This document shows, one piece after another, positions 51,162 to 59,347 of a stretch of DNA of 64,000 bases. The stretch comes from an uncultured Oscillospiraceae bacterium. GTDB taxonomy: Bacteria; Bacillota; Clostridia; Oscillospirales; Oscillospiraceae. Location: NCBI GenBank assembly GCA_934565655.1, contig CAKTIE010000008.1, positions 1-64,000 on the forward strand, given 5' to 3'. The notes under the pieces are model-generated. The model ran no database searches. It was not told the origin of the DNA and was given only the letters and a program-made list of their open reading frames with translations. The first letter of the stretch is position 1; every line of letters starts with the position of its first letter. Both the position numbers and the translations under genes were made by a program.

Positions 51162-53438
51162 TTAGATGCGGATGGCCAGGTTGTAGGCAGCCTTGGTGCA
51201 CTGCCACATGTTGCCGGGCTTCTCGGTGTTGTAGCTGTCACCGATGTTGTGGACCTCGGGGGCCACCATCTCCGCCTGCGCGGACAGGAAGGGACGGTCG
51301 TCGCCCTTGGCGCCGATGGCCATGACCACCAGATCGGCGTCGTACTGCTCGATATACTCCTCGTTGGTCATCTTGGGAGCCAGCGGATTTTCGATGTTCT
51401 TGGGGATGATGGGAGACCAGGTGCAGTAGGGATCGGGCACAGCCTTGGAGCGGTTGTGGGCCACCACCACATGGCCGTCCTCAATGCGCAGCACGCGGGC
51501 GCAGTTCACCAGCTCGCCGCCGTCGGCCTCGAAGTAATGGATCAGATGGCCGCGGTTGGCAGTGCAGGCGCCCTCCTCGAAGTGCTCCAGCATCTCCAGG
51601 CAGGTGACCTTCCGCAGCTTCTCGGTGGCCAGCCAGAAGGAGGTCTCCAGACCCACGGCGCCGCCGCCGATGACGATGATCTTCTTGTCGGTATCCGCCA
51701 GCTCCTCGGGATGGGTCAGCAGGTGGATGGCGTCGATATGACGGACGGTATCCAGACCGGGAATGGGAGGCACGCCCTCACGGCTGCCGTTGGCGAACAC
51801 CACGGCGTCGTAATTGCCCTGCTTCAGCAGCGCGTTGTCCACGGGAGTGTTCAGGTGGACGGTAACGCCCTCGGTCTTGCCGACCTGTGCCACCAGCCAA
51901 TCCATGTAGTTCTTCAGCTCATACTTGCTCAGGGGCGCGCCTGCGGCGTGCATCTTGCCGCCCATCTTGTCGGATTTCTCAAAGACCTCCACCGTGTGAC
52001 CCCGCTGGGCGGCGGTGATGGCGAAGTTCAGACCGGCGCAGCCTGCGCCCACCACGGCAATCTTTTTGACCTTCTCTGCTCTGGCGGGGATGGCGGGCAG
52101 CACATCCTCGAAGCCGGTGCGGGGATTGACGGCGCACTGGGGATGGCCGCCCTCAACAAACTCGTTGACGCAGGCCTCCTGACAGCCGATGCAGGGACGG
52201 ATCTCCTCCACCTTACCGGCGTAGGCCTTGTTGCACCAGTCGGGATCGGCCAGCACGGGACGGCCCAGCATGATCATGTCGGCCTTGCCGTCACGCAGCG
52301 CCTTCTCGGCGATGTCGGGATAGCCCAGCTTGCCGACGGCCACGATAGGCACCTCCACGCCCACGTTGGACTTGATGCCGCGGGCGGCGAAATACTCCTT
52401 GGCCACCTTGCTGACATCCAGGAAGCAGCCGGCGGGCATGCCTGCGGGAGGATGCGGCAGCCACCAGTTATCATAGCAGCCCAGGTCCACGTCGAACATA
52501 TCGACACCGGCCTTCACCAGGTTCTCCATGTAGTTCAGGGTATCAGCGATGGAGCGGCCGTTCTTGAAGTGCTTCAGGGTCTTGACGGTGTTCATGCGCT
52601 CACCGTAGGTTTCCTCCAGCGCCAGGCTCAGGTCGATACGGTACATGATGGGATAATAGGGACCCACACGCTTGCGGATGGTCTTGATCAGCTCAATGCC
52701 GAAGCGCTGCCAGTCTGCGTACTTGCCGATCTTACGGCGGTTGAAGGCGGGGCTGGTCAGCTGATCCAGCAGATAGCCCTCATGGCCGTGCAGGTACACG
52801 CCGTCCAGGCCCATGGTCTTGGCGTCGATGGAGGCCTGACCGGCGTTCTTGATGATGCGGTCGCACTCGATATCCGTCAGGGGACGGCAGGGCACGTCAG
52901 GCAGATAGAAGTTGGGGTTCACGGAGGCGGACACAGGGAACTGGAACTTGGTCAGCAGGCACTGGGGATTGCCCACGCGGCCCAGGCCGGGAGTCAGCTG
53001 GATGAAGATGCGGCTGCCGCGGGCGTGAACGCCCTGGGCCAGATCGCGCCAGCCCATGAAGTTGGTGCGGGTGCCGTCGATACGGGGGAAGTAGGAATAG
53101 TTGCCCTTTTCGGTAACAGAGGCGTCGATGTGGTGGCTGATGGGGATCAGGCCGGTGGTCAGCAGGCCGACGCCGCCCTCGGCACGGGCGAAGAAGTACT
53201 GCAGCATCTTGTCATTGGGACGGCCGCTCTCCTCGGCCATCTGACAGTTACCCATGGGCGCCATGACGAGACGGTTCTTCACCGTCAGCTTATTGATCTG
53301 AATGGGGGAAAACAGGGAGGTATACGGATAATACTCCTTGGTCATCCGCGACGTACCGCCCTCACGATTCTCACAGTCGGTACGAACCCAGTTTCCGTAG
53401 CTGTTGACCAGCTGCTGAACTAATGCGTCTTTCTTCAA
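51162..53438 (-). CDS. FMN/FAD/4Fe-4S enoate reductase-like oxidoreductase
   Basis: This 758-aa protein matches the 2-enoate reductase/2,4-dienoyl-CoA reductase/BaiCD group. An Old Yellow Enzyme FMN barrel (about residues 38-385) is followed by a [4Fe-4S] motif CIGCQEAC with a later C (about 415-435) and by FAD/NAD domains (GAGCAGLNFAITAAQRGHTVEVFE, about 465-488, and GGGAVGLETSFWLA). Such enzymes reduce C=C bonds of 2-enoates or enoyl-CoAs with NADH. A TTG at 53438 after GAGGGAATATCA is the only sensible start. It is divergent from the dehydratase-like operon, so the two may act in one pathway. Confidence 0.88.
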   Translation of the reverse strand: MKKDALVQQLVNSYGNWVRTDCENREGGTSRMTKEYYPYTSLFSPIQINKLTVKNRLVMAPMGNCQMAEESGRPNDKMLQYFFARAEGGVGLLTTGLIPISHHIDASVTEKGNYSYFPRIDGTRTNFMGWRDLAQGVHARGSRIFIQLTPGLGRVGNPQCLLTKFQFPVSASVNPNFYLPDVPCRPLTDIECDRIIKNAGQASIDAKTMGLDGVYLHGHEGYLLDQLTSPAFNRRKIGKYADWQRFGIELIKTIRKRVGPYYPIMYRIDLSLALEETYGERMNTVKTLKHFKNGRSIADTLNYMENLVKAGVDMFDVDLGCYDNWWLPHPPAGMPAGCFLDVSKVAKEYFAARGIKSNVGVEVPIVAVGKLGYPDIAEKALRDGKADMIMLGRPVLADPDWCNKAYAGKVEEIRPCIGCQEACVNEFVEGGHPQCAVNPRTGFEDVLPAIPARAEKVKKIAVVGAGCAGLNFAITAAQRGHTVEVFEKSDKMGGKMHAAGAPLSKYELKNYMDWLVAQVGKTEGVTVHLNTPVDNALLKQGNYDAVVFANGSREGVPPIPGLDTVRHIDAIHLLTHPEELADTDKKIIVIGGGAVGLETSFWLATEKLRKVTCLEMLEHFEEGACTANRGHLIHYFEADGGELVNCARVLRIEDGHVVVAHNRSKAVPDPYCTWSPIIPKNIENPLAPKMTNEEYIEQYDADLVVMAIGAKGDDRPFLSAQAEMVAPEVHNIGDSYNTEKPGNMWQCTKAAYNLAIRI

Positions 53439-53497
53439 TGATATTCCCTCACTTTCCTGTTATCACCTGCCGCCGGCAGGCGTTCATTGACAAATCC

Positions 53498-53526
53498 AGC
53501 ATATCACATTCTTTTTTCAGAATCAA
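53498..53526 (-). promoter_or_regulatory. SigA-type promoter of the flavin oxidoreductase gene
   Basis: Minus strand TTGATT (53521-53526), a 17-bp spacer and TATGCT (53498-53503). Confidence 0.55.
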
Positions 53527-53557
53527 CAAAAAAAGTGCAAAAAATCAAATTATTTCA

Positions 53558-53586
53558 TTGCAACTTGCCCTGTTTCATGGTAAAAT
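53558..53586 (+). promoter_or_regulatory. SigA-type promoter of the CooC/dehydratase-like operon
   Basis: TTGCAA (53558-53563), a 17-bp spacer and TAAAAT (53581-53586). It is the main candidate promoter for the plus-strand operon. Confidence 0.6.
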
Positions 53587-53719
53587 GATATTAGAAAAAT
53601 GGTGATAATGCACAAAAATATTTTGTTTTGTACAGTAACGTTCATTTTTCCTTCCGCGTGTTACAGCGCGGTGCAGCTCCATGTATCGTACCCTATACGG
53701 AAAGGACGTGTGACCCCCG

Positions 53720-54484
53720 TTGAACAGAGACACCAAGATCATCGCCGTGGCCGGTAAGGGCGGCGTGGGCAAGACCTCCATCTCCGCGGCCTTCGTCCGG
53801 CTGCTGACGGAAGCCTACCCGGACAGCCGTATCCTCGCCATCGACGCCGACCCCGCCGTGGGACTTTCCACCGCGCTGGGCGTAGAGGTCAGAGAGACGC
53901 TGGACGATATCCGCAAGAGCATCGTCGCCTCGGTGGAGGACGGCGCGCCGAGAGAGGCCATCGAGCTGCTCAGCGAGGCCCGCTACCGCATCTTCGACAC
54001 CATGGTGGAGGAGCAGAAGTTCTCCTTCCTTGCCATCGGCCGTCCAGAGACCGCCGGCTGCTACTGTAAGGTGAACGCCTATCTGAAAGAGGTCATCAGC
54101 CTGCTGAGCCGGGACTTCGACTATGTGGTCATTGACGGCGAGGCCGGCATCGAGCAGATCAACCGTCGGGTGATGGAAAAGGTCACCCATCTGGTGCTGA
54201 TCACCGACCCCAGCCGCAAGGGTACGCAGGTCATTGATACCATCAAGCGCGTGGCGGATGAGCTGGTGATGTATCAGCGCTGCGGCGCTATCGTGAACCG
54301 GGTCATGGACGAGAGCATGATCCCCTGTATCCATATTGAAGGCACGGAGGTCCTTGCCTATATCCCCGGCGACGCCAGCCACGCCGCCAACGATATCCAG
54401 GGACGAAGTGTTTTTGATCTGCCGGACGACTCCCCGATCATGCAGGGCGCGCGGACGGCGCTGACAAAATTGGCGATCCTTTGA
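53720..54484 (+). CDS. CooC-like maturation ATPase
   Basis: This 254-aa deviant Walker A MinD/CooC-type ATPase has AVAGKGGVGKTSISAAF (residues 9-25, with signature Lys), LAIDADPAVG switch I and DYVVIDGEAGIEQINRR switch II. CooC proteins load nickel into carbon monoxide dehydrogenase, and related ones serve ACS. The CxC (CYC) that binds nickel in CooC is present as GCYCKVNAYL near residue 113. TTG at 53720 is the only start after an in-frame stop at 53711. It is the first gene of the operon that contains dehydratase-like and ACS-like proteins. Confidence 0.83.
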   Translation: MNRDTKIIAVAGKGGVGKTSISAAFVRLLTEAYPDSRILAIDADPAVGLSTALGVEVRETLDDIRKSIVASVEDGAPREAIELLSEARYRIFDTMVEEQKFSFLAIGRPETAGCYCKVNAYLKEVISLLSRDFDYVVIDGEAGIEQINRRVMEKVTHLVLITDPSRKGTQVIDTIKRVADELVMYQRCGAIVNRVMDESMIPCIHIEGTEVLAYIPGDASHAANDIQGRSVFDLPDDSPIMQGARTALTKLAIL

Positions 54485-54510
54485 AAAACTAGGAGAGAGG
54501 TGTTGATAAC

Positions 54511-55707
54511 TTGAGAGACCTGAAGCATTTGATCTACTTTGAAAACCTGCTGGAAAACGCCGACAACGAGTTGGTGGAAAAGGCGAAAGCCGACGGCAAG
54601 CTGGCCATCGGTTACACCTGCTTCCACATTCCCGAGGTGCTGCTGAACGTGGGGAACTGTTTCTCCGTGCGTCTGCGGGCGCCCCGTACCGGCTCCATCG
54701 ACATCGCCACCTACTACATGTCCAACTATACCTGCGAGTATGCCAGGGCATTGGTAGAGCGCGGCATCGAGGGCGGCTACAACTTCCTGGACGGTCTGGC
54801 AGGCGTGGATGCCTGTTCCATGATGAACCGCTTCTATGAGCACTTTGAGCTGCTGAAGATGAACGAGAAGCCTAACTTCTTCGTCACCCACACCGACATG
54901 CCCTACAAGGTCGTGGACTACTCCGTGCGTCACTACACCAAGCAGATGCGCATCCGCCTGCTGGATATCATGGAGAAGAACTACGGCGTGGACACCTCTG
55001 ACAAGGCCATCCGCAAGGCCGTGAAGGAGCACAACGAGGTCTGCCGCATTATCTCCGAGATCGGCCAGATGCGCAAGGCGGAGAATCCCGTGATCACCGG
55101 CTATGAGTTCCATGTGCTGAATCTGGTGACCTATACATGTCCCAAGTATCTGATCCTCCCCTACCTGCGCGAGACGCTGGAGGAGCTGAAGCACCGCGAG
55201 CCTGATGAAAAGCCCGCCTTCCGGGCCAAGGTGGCCGTGGTGGGCAGCGAGATCGACGATCCCAGCCTTACCAAGCTGATCGAGGACTGCGGCGCGCTGG
55301 TGGTGTCTGACCGTTATTGCTTCGGCTCTACCCCCGGCCGCGAGGTCATTGAGCTGAACGACGACGAGCCCGCGCTGGATCAGATCTGCCGCCACTACAT
55401 GGAAGTCAGTGAGTGCGCCCGCTACATCAGCGATGAAAAGGTGGCCCAGCGCCGCCAGACCGCCGACCGTCTGGCCCGCGAGTACAACGCCGACGGCATC
55501 ATCTACGAGCAGATGAAGTTCTGTGATTACTGGGGCTTCGAGCGTGCGCTGGCCAGCCACATCATGTCCACCGAAATGGGCTGGCCCGTGCTGTCCATCG
55601 ACCGTCCCTATAACGCCCGTTCCTCCGGCCAGCTCCGCACCCGCTTCCAGGCGTTCGTGGAGTCGCTGGAGATCAAGCGCATCCAGAAGAACGGAGGTAG
55701 CAACTAA
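54511..55707 (+). CDS. 2-Hydroxyacyl-CoA dehydratase family subunit (HgdB/BcrC-like)
   Basis: This 398-aa protein of the FldB/FldC/HgdB/BcrBC family has candidate cluster ligands Cys37, Cys75, Cys102 and Cys338. The C-terminal KFCDYWGFE...GWPVLSIDRPYNARSSGQLRTRFQAFVE closely follows the family motif in which a C-terminal Cys, a Pro-rich strand and a QxxTRxxAFxE end are kept. Family enzymes perform ATP-driven one-electron reductions, often of acyl-CoAs or aromatics. TTG start at 54511 after AGGAGAGAGG. Overlaps the next gene by one base. Confidence 0.85.
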   Translation: MRDLKHLIYFENLLENADNELVEKAKADGKLAIGYTCFHIPEVLLNVGNCFSVRLRAPRTGSIDIATYYMSNYTCEYARALVERGIEGGYNFLDGLAGVDACSMMNRFYEHFELLKMNEKPNFFVTHTDMPYKVVDYSVRHYTKQMRIRLLDIMEKNYGVDTSDKAIRKAVKEHNEVCRIISEIGQMRKAENPVITGYEFHVLNLVTYTCPKYLILPYLRETLEELKHREPDEKPAFRAKVAVVGSEIDDPSLTKLIEDCGALVVSDRYCFGSTPGREVIELNDDEPALDQICRHYMEVSECARYISDEKVAQRRQTADRLAREYNADGIIYEQMKFCDYWGFERALASHIMSTEMGWPVLSIDRPYNARSSGQLRTRFQAFVESLEIKRIQKNGGSN

Positions 55708-57497
55708 TGGCCAAGAAGAACAAAAAGTATCCCAATCCCGCCTTTTTCAAGGCCAAGGATAACATGGATCTGAAGGCCCAGCTGGAGAACCTGAAGGAAG
55801 TGGGCGGCATCATCGCCGGTATGGCCAGGGAGGCCGACTATAAAGCCTTCTTCCGCCGCCAGTGGGAGTGCATCAAGGATGACGGCCGCCGCGTGGCACG
55901 CGAGGTCAAGGATATCTGCACCATGACCTGCGAGGAGCGGAAGGATCTGCTGCTGAACGGCGAAAAGCGCCTGGGCGACCTGTACCGCAAGGGCGACATG
56001 GTCACCGTCCGCCGTGAATGGCGCGGTCTGGAGAGCACCGCCATCGACTTTGCCGGCTGGCTGAAGATGTGGGGCATGCTGCTGGGCACCTTCTCCAAGG
56101 ATCTGGTCCCCGCCCTGAACACCACGCTTTACTACCGCTGGATGATCTCCTACATCTGCTGCGTCAGCTTCATGGACAAGAATACCATGGGCCAGCGTGG
56201 CCGGGCACTGAAGATGAGCCATCTGATGATCTATGATATCTTCCGCTATGTGGCCGAGAATCTGGTTTTCCTGGCCAAGTGCGACAAGAAGAACGGCAAC
56301 AGCGCCGAGCTGAACAAGAAGGTCGTGCTGTTTGACGAGATGACCATGGGCCAGATCATGGCGGGCTTCCCCGACCTGCTGGGTATCCCCTATCAGCTGA
56401 TGCCGGTGTTCCTGGTGTCTGAGATCGACCAGCTGACCTGCGTGCCTTATATCGACGCGGTGGAGTCCTTCGGCTTGCCTGCCGATACCTGTCCGGTGCC
56501 CTCCTCCGAGTGCGGCGCGCTGGTCATCGACGCCCTGCCCCATATGGGTAAGTGCTTCATCTCCTCCTCCATGCCCTGCGACGGCTCCACCATGGCTTCC
56601 AGCTATATGTCCCGCCGCTTCCCCGAGCTGCCTGTGTTCCACCTGACCTTCCCTGTCCGCTACGAGTACGAGGAGACGGTGGAGGATGCCGCCGAGGATA
56701 TCAAGGCCTGCATCAGGTTCGTGGAGGAGCAGACCGGCGCCAAGTGGAACTGGGATGCCTACTTCACCGCCATGAAGCGGTTTAATGAGGAGACCAAGTA
56801 CGAGCTGGAGAAGTGGGAGGTCAACAAGACCGCCAAGCCCCAGATCCTGGGTCCCTGCTATGAGCTGTTCCGCAAGTGGAACTACGAGATGGACGGCGGC
56901 GCCGATCCCCGCGTGATGAAGACCTGCAAGAAGGTCAACAAGCTGATGCTGCAGGCCTATGACCGCGGCGAGGAGGCTTGGCGCGGCAAGATGAAGTACC
57001 GCGGCATCGTGTGGTCCTGTCCCGCTCACTATTACGCCAACTTCTCCAACTGGCTGGCCAACTGCTGGGGCGTGGATATTCTGGTGGAAATGGAGTCTTT
57101 GAACTTCACCAAGCCGCTGGAGACCGAGGACAAGGAAAAGGCCCTGATGGATCTGGCCCGGCTGTACGAGCGCATGGTCATGCGCCGTCACACCAACGGC
57201 GGCTATCGCAACGTGGTGGACGAGCTGTGGCGTCAGTGCGAGGCTTGGAAGGTCGACATCATCATCATGTATCAGAACGTGGCCTGCAAGAACATGGCGA
57301 CGCTGCAGGGCATCCTGGACGATCAGGCCCGTGAGCAGAAGCGGCACATGATCTGGATCGAGCACGACCTGATGGATCCCCGTACCGTGTCCCGCAAGAC
57401 CATGCGCGGCAAGGTCAACGAGTACATGCGCACCGTCATGAAGGCGGAGCCTGTGGATCCCTCCCTGCTGGAGTTCGACGACGACATCTGCATGTAA
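55707..57497 (+). CDS. 2-Hydroxyacyl-CoA dehydratase family subunit, long form
   Basis: This 596-aa protein is about 200 residues longer than normal dehydratase subunits because of an N-terminal extension (about residues 1-110, Lys/Arg-rich). Later Cys-containing parts (YICCVSFMD, SSECGALVID, MPCDGSTMAS, WSCPAHYYANFSN, NVACKNM) suggest cluster or substrate sites. The C-terminal QARE...MIWIEHDLMDPRTVSRKTMRGKVNEYM fits the family end. Its partner is the HgdB-like subunit at 54511. The substrate is unknown. GGAGGTAGCAACTA precedes the ATG. Confidence 0.82.
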   Translation: MAKKNKKYPNPAFFKAKDNMDLKAQLENLKEVGGIIAGMAREADYKAFFRRQWECIKDDGRRVAREVKDICTMTCEERKDLLLNGEKRLGDLYRKGDMVTVRREWRGLESTAIDFAGWLKMWGMLLGTFSKDLVPALNTTLYYRWMISYICCVSFMDKNTMGQRGRALKMSHLMIYDIFRYVAENLVFLAKCDKKNGNSAELNKKVVLFDEMTMGQIMAGFPDLLGIPYQLMPVFLVSEIDQLTCVPYIDAVESFGLPADTCPVPSSECGALVIDALPHMGKCFISSSMPCDGSTMASSYMSRRFPELPVFHLTFPVRYEYEETVEDAAEDIKACIRFVEEQTGAKWNWDAYFTAMKRFNEETKYELEKWEVNKTAKPQILGPCYELFRKWNYEMDGGADPRVMKTCKKVNKLMLQAYDRGEEAWRGKMKYRGIVWSCPAHYYANFSNWLANCWGVDILVEMESLNFTKPLETEDKEKALMDLARLYERMVMRRHTNGGYRNVVDELWRQCEAWKVDIIIMYQNVACKNMATLQGILDDQAREQKRHMIWIEHDLMDPRTVSRKTMRGKVNEYMRTVMKAEPVDPSLLEFDDDICM

Positions 57498-57537
57498 GCT
57501 TTTCTCTTGAATCTATCATTTAAAGGAGTAATACGAC

Positions 57538-58332
57538 ATGAAATATTTTGGCGGCTGCGACGTAGGCTCCACCTACACCAAGGCAGTTATCTTAGATGAA
57601 AACGGCAAGATCTGCGCCGATACCACCATCCGCAGCAAGATCAACTCCGAGGTCAGCGCAAAAATGGCCATGGAGGAGGTGCTGAACAAGGTGGGCCTGA
57701 AGTCCTCCGAAGAGCTTTGCTACCTGATCGGCACCGGCTACGGCCGCAACAAGGTGCCCTTCGCTGACGAGAACATCTCCGAGATCTCCTGTCACGCCAT
57801 GGGCGTCCATGTCACCGATCCCAGCGTCAAGGCCATCATCGACATCGGCGGCCAGGACGTGAAGGGCATCAGCGTGGACACCGACGGCACCGTGAAGAAC
57901 TTCGCCATGAACGATAAGTGCGCCGCCGGTACCGGCCGCTTCTACGAGGCCATGGCCCGCAGCTTTGAGATGAGCCTGCCGGAGTTCTCCAACCTGTCCC
58001 TGACGGCCAAGAACGTGATCCCCATCACCGCCCAGTGCACCGTGTTTGCCGAGTCCGAGGTCATTACGCTGGTGGGCGAGGGCAAGCCTATGGACGAGAT
58101 CGCCGCCGGTATCCAGATGGCGGTGGCCAAGCGCTGCTTCGTCATGAGCAAGAAGGCCGGCGCTACCGACAGCATCACCCTGACCGGCGGCTGCGCCAAG
58201 AACGCGGGCCTGAAGCAGGCCATCGAGCATGTGCTGAAGCTGAAGGTCATCGACCTCAAGACCGATCCTCAGCTGATGGGCGCCTTGGGCGCTGCCGAGT
58301 ATGCCCGCCAGAAGGGCATGGCCAAGGCGTAA
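57538..58332 (+). CDS. ATP-dependent activator of the dehydratase-like enzyme (HgdC-like)
   Basis: This 264-aa protein is an ASKHA-fold ATPase of the BcrAD/BadFG/HgdC group. GGCDVGSTYTKAV (residues 5-17) is the phosphate-1 motif and IDIGGQDVKG the phosphate-2 motif. Cys128 (DKCAAGTGRF) and Cys167 (AQCTVFAESE) fit the two residues that hold the intersubunit [4Fe-4S] cluster in HgdC. It would supply low-potential electrons driven by ATP. AAAGGAG precedes the start. No CoA-transferase gene is nearby. Confidence 0.92.
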   Translation: MKYFGGCDVGSTYTKAVILDENGKICADTTIRSKINSEVSAKMAMEEVLNKVGLKSSEELCYLIGTGYGRNKVPFADENISEISCHAMGVHVTDPSVKAIIDIGGQDVKGISVDTDGTVKNFAMNDKCAAGTGRFYEAMARSFEMSLPEFSNLSLTAKNVIPITAQCTVFAESEVITLVGEGKPMDEIAAGIQMAVAKRCFVMSKKAGATDSITLTGGCAKNAGLKQAIEHVLKLKVIDLKTDPQLMGALGAAEYARQKGMAKA

Positions 58333-58386
58333 AAGGCAAAACCTTTACATTACTCGAAAACACAAGCGATACAGGAGGTTTATCCT

Positions 58387-58554
58387 ATGTGCAAGTTTAC
58401 AAAGATCCTTTTTAAGGTGCTGTCCGTTCTGGCGGCTGTCACCGGCGTGCTGTTCGTGGTCTATTTCTGGAATCTGGACCAGAAGCTGCTGGGCTGGGCC
58501 TATAAGCAGGTCAACACCATCTTTGACCGCAAGAACGTGGATATCAAGTTCTGA
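58387..58554 (+). CDS. 55-aa single-pass membrane protein in the reductase operon
   Basis: ATG at 58387 (AGGAGG 8-13 nt upstream) encodes 55 residues: MCKFTKILFKVL, a transmembrane helix (about residues 9-28) and a basic/acidic tail ending NVDIKF. It lies between the activator gene and the ACS-like gene, with 2 nt to the latter. I recognise no family. Possible role: holding the enzyme complex at the membrane. Confidence 0.65.
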   Translation: MCKFTKILFKVLSVLAAVTGVLFVVYFWNLDQKLLGWAYKQVNTIFDRKNVDIKF

Positions 58555-58556
58555 GT

Positions 58557-59291
58557 ATGGAGTTATTCAATCCGATCATCCGGGCTGTGGAGGAGCACGT
58601 CGGCTCCTCCGCGCCCCGGCGTTATGACTATGCGCCCGGCCGTGCATGGGAGGATACCGGTGAATTCGAGCTGGTGATGCTGCGGGATGCCGCCTACGAG
58701 CTGGGCGGTGACAACAAGTCGGCCGTGAATTTCACCTGCGTGACCACCTCCACCGAGCTGGTCGCCAAGGACGAGATCCTGGTTTATGGCCCCGATCTGG
58801 ATCAGCTGAAAGCCTCCTCCCCCTACGCTCGCGTCACGCTGCTGCGGGTGGGCGACATCGAAAGCGACGATGTGGAGGACACAGAGCAGGCCTTCCGGGC
58901 CATTCAGGACATGGATTTCGTCAAGTACCATGTGTTCCCTAAGGGCTACATGATTCGCACCAGCTCTGAGAGCAACCGCGAGCAGGTGCGAATCAGCCGT
59001 CAGGCGGTGCGGCAGGGCATCACCTTCGAAAAGGTGGGCAACGATTTTATCCGCCAGTACAAGACGAACCCCAATATTCTGGCGGTAAAGATGATCTTCA
59101 TCACCGCGCCCGACGCGGATTACGCCCAGCTGGTGAAGCAGGGCAAGAATGTCCATGACATCACCATGAGCCTCAGTAAGATCCTGGAGGGCATGCCCAC
59201 CGACTGCGGCTCCTGCAACCTGAAAGCCATCTGCGACGAGGTGGAGGGCATGAAGGAGCTTCACTTCGGCAAGGAAAAGCACAGCATGTAA
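58557..59291 (+). CDS. Stand-alone protein resembling part of acetyl-CoA synthase/CODH beta subunit
   Basis: This 244-aa protein contains EFELVMLRDAAYELGGDNKSAVNFTCVTTS and GPDLDQLKASSPYARVTLL, and then REQVRISRQAVRQGITFEKVGNDFI, a pattern that recalls the middle domain of ACS/CdhC. The C-terminus has CGSCNLKAICDEVEG (Cys in a CX2CX5C pattern). The ACS A-cluster domain is not present. Homology is by eye and should be checked. It ends the CooC-HgdBAC-like operon; a terminator follows at 59295-59330. Confidence 0.55.
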   Translation: MELFNPIIRAVEEHVGSSAPRRYDYAPGRAWEDTGEFELVMLRDAAYELGGDNKSAVNFTCVTTSTELVAKDEILVYGPDLDQLKASSPYARVTLLRVGDIESDDVEDTEQAFRAIQDMDFVKYHVFPKGYMIRTSSESNREQVRISRQAVRQGITFEKVGNDFIRQYKTNPNILAVKMIFITAPDADYAQLVKQGKNVHDITMSLSKILEGMPTDCGSCNLKAICDEVEGMKELHFGKEKHSM

Positions 59292-59294
59292 ACA

Positions 59295-59330
59295 AAAAAG
59301 TTCCGTGAGCGAAAGCTCACGGAACTTTTT
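59295..59330. terminator. Bidirectional terminator at the end of the reductase operon
   Basis: Sixteen-base arms (59295-59310 and 59315-59330) around GAAA, A/T-rich ends, between the ACS-like gene and tsf. Confidence 0.85.
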
Positions 59331-59347
59331 ATGCATTTTTGGGGGAA

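Noticed and set aside
51162..53438. Bile-acid 7-dehydroxylation role (BaiCD/BaiH) for the flavoenzyme
   Set aside because: The family is right, but no other bai gene is near and the neighbours point to a reductive dehydratase system; a name of that precision is not supported.
54511..58332. Phenyllactate dehydratase (fldABC) assignment
   Set aside because: No CoA-transferase or ligase gene is present; one subunit is too long, and the CooC- and ACS-like genes do not fit.
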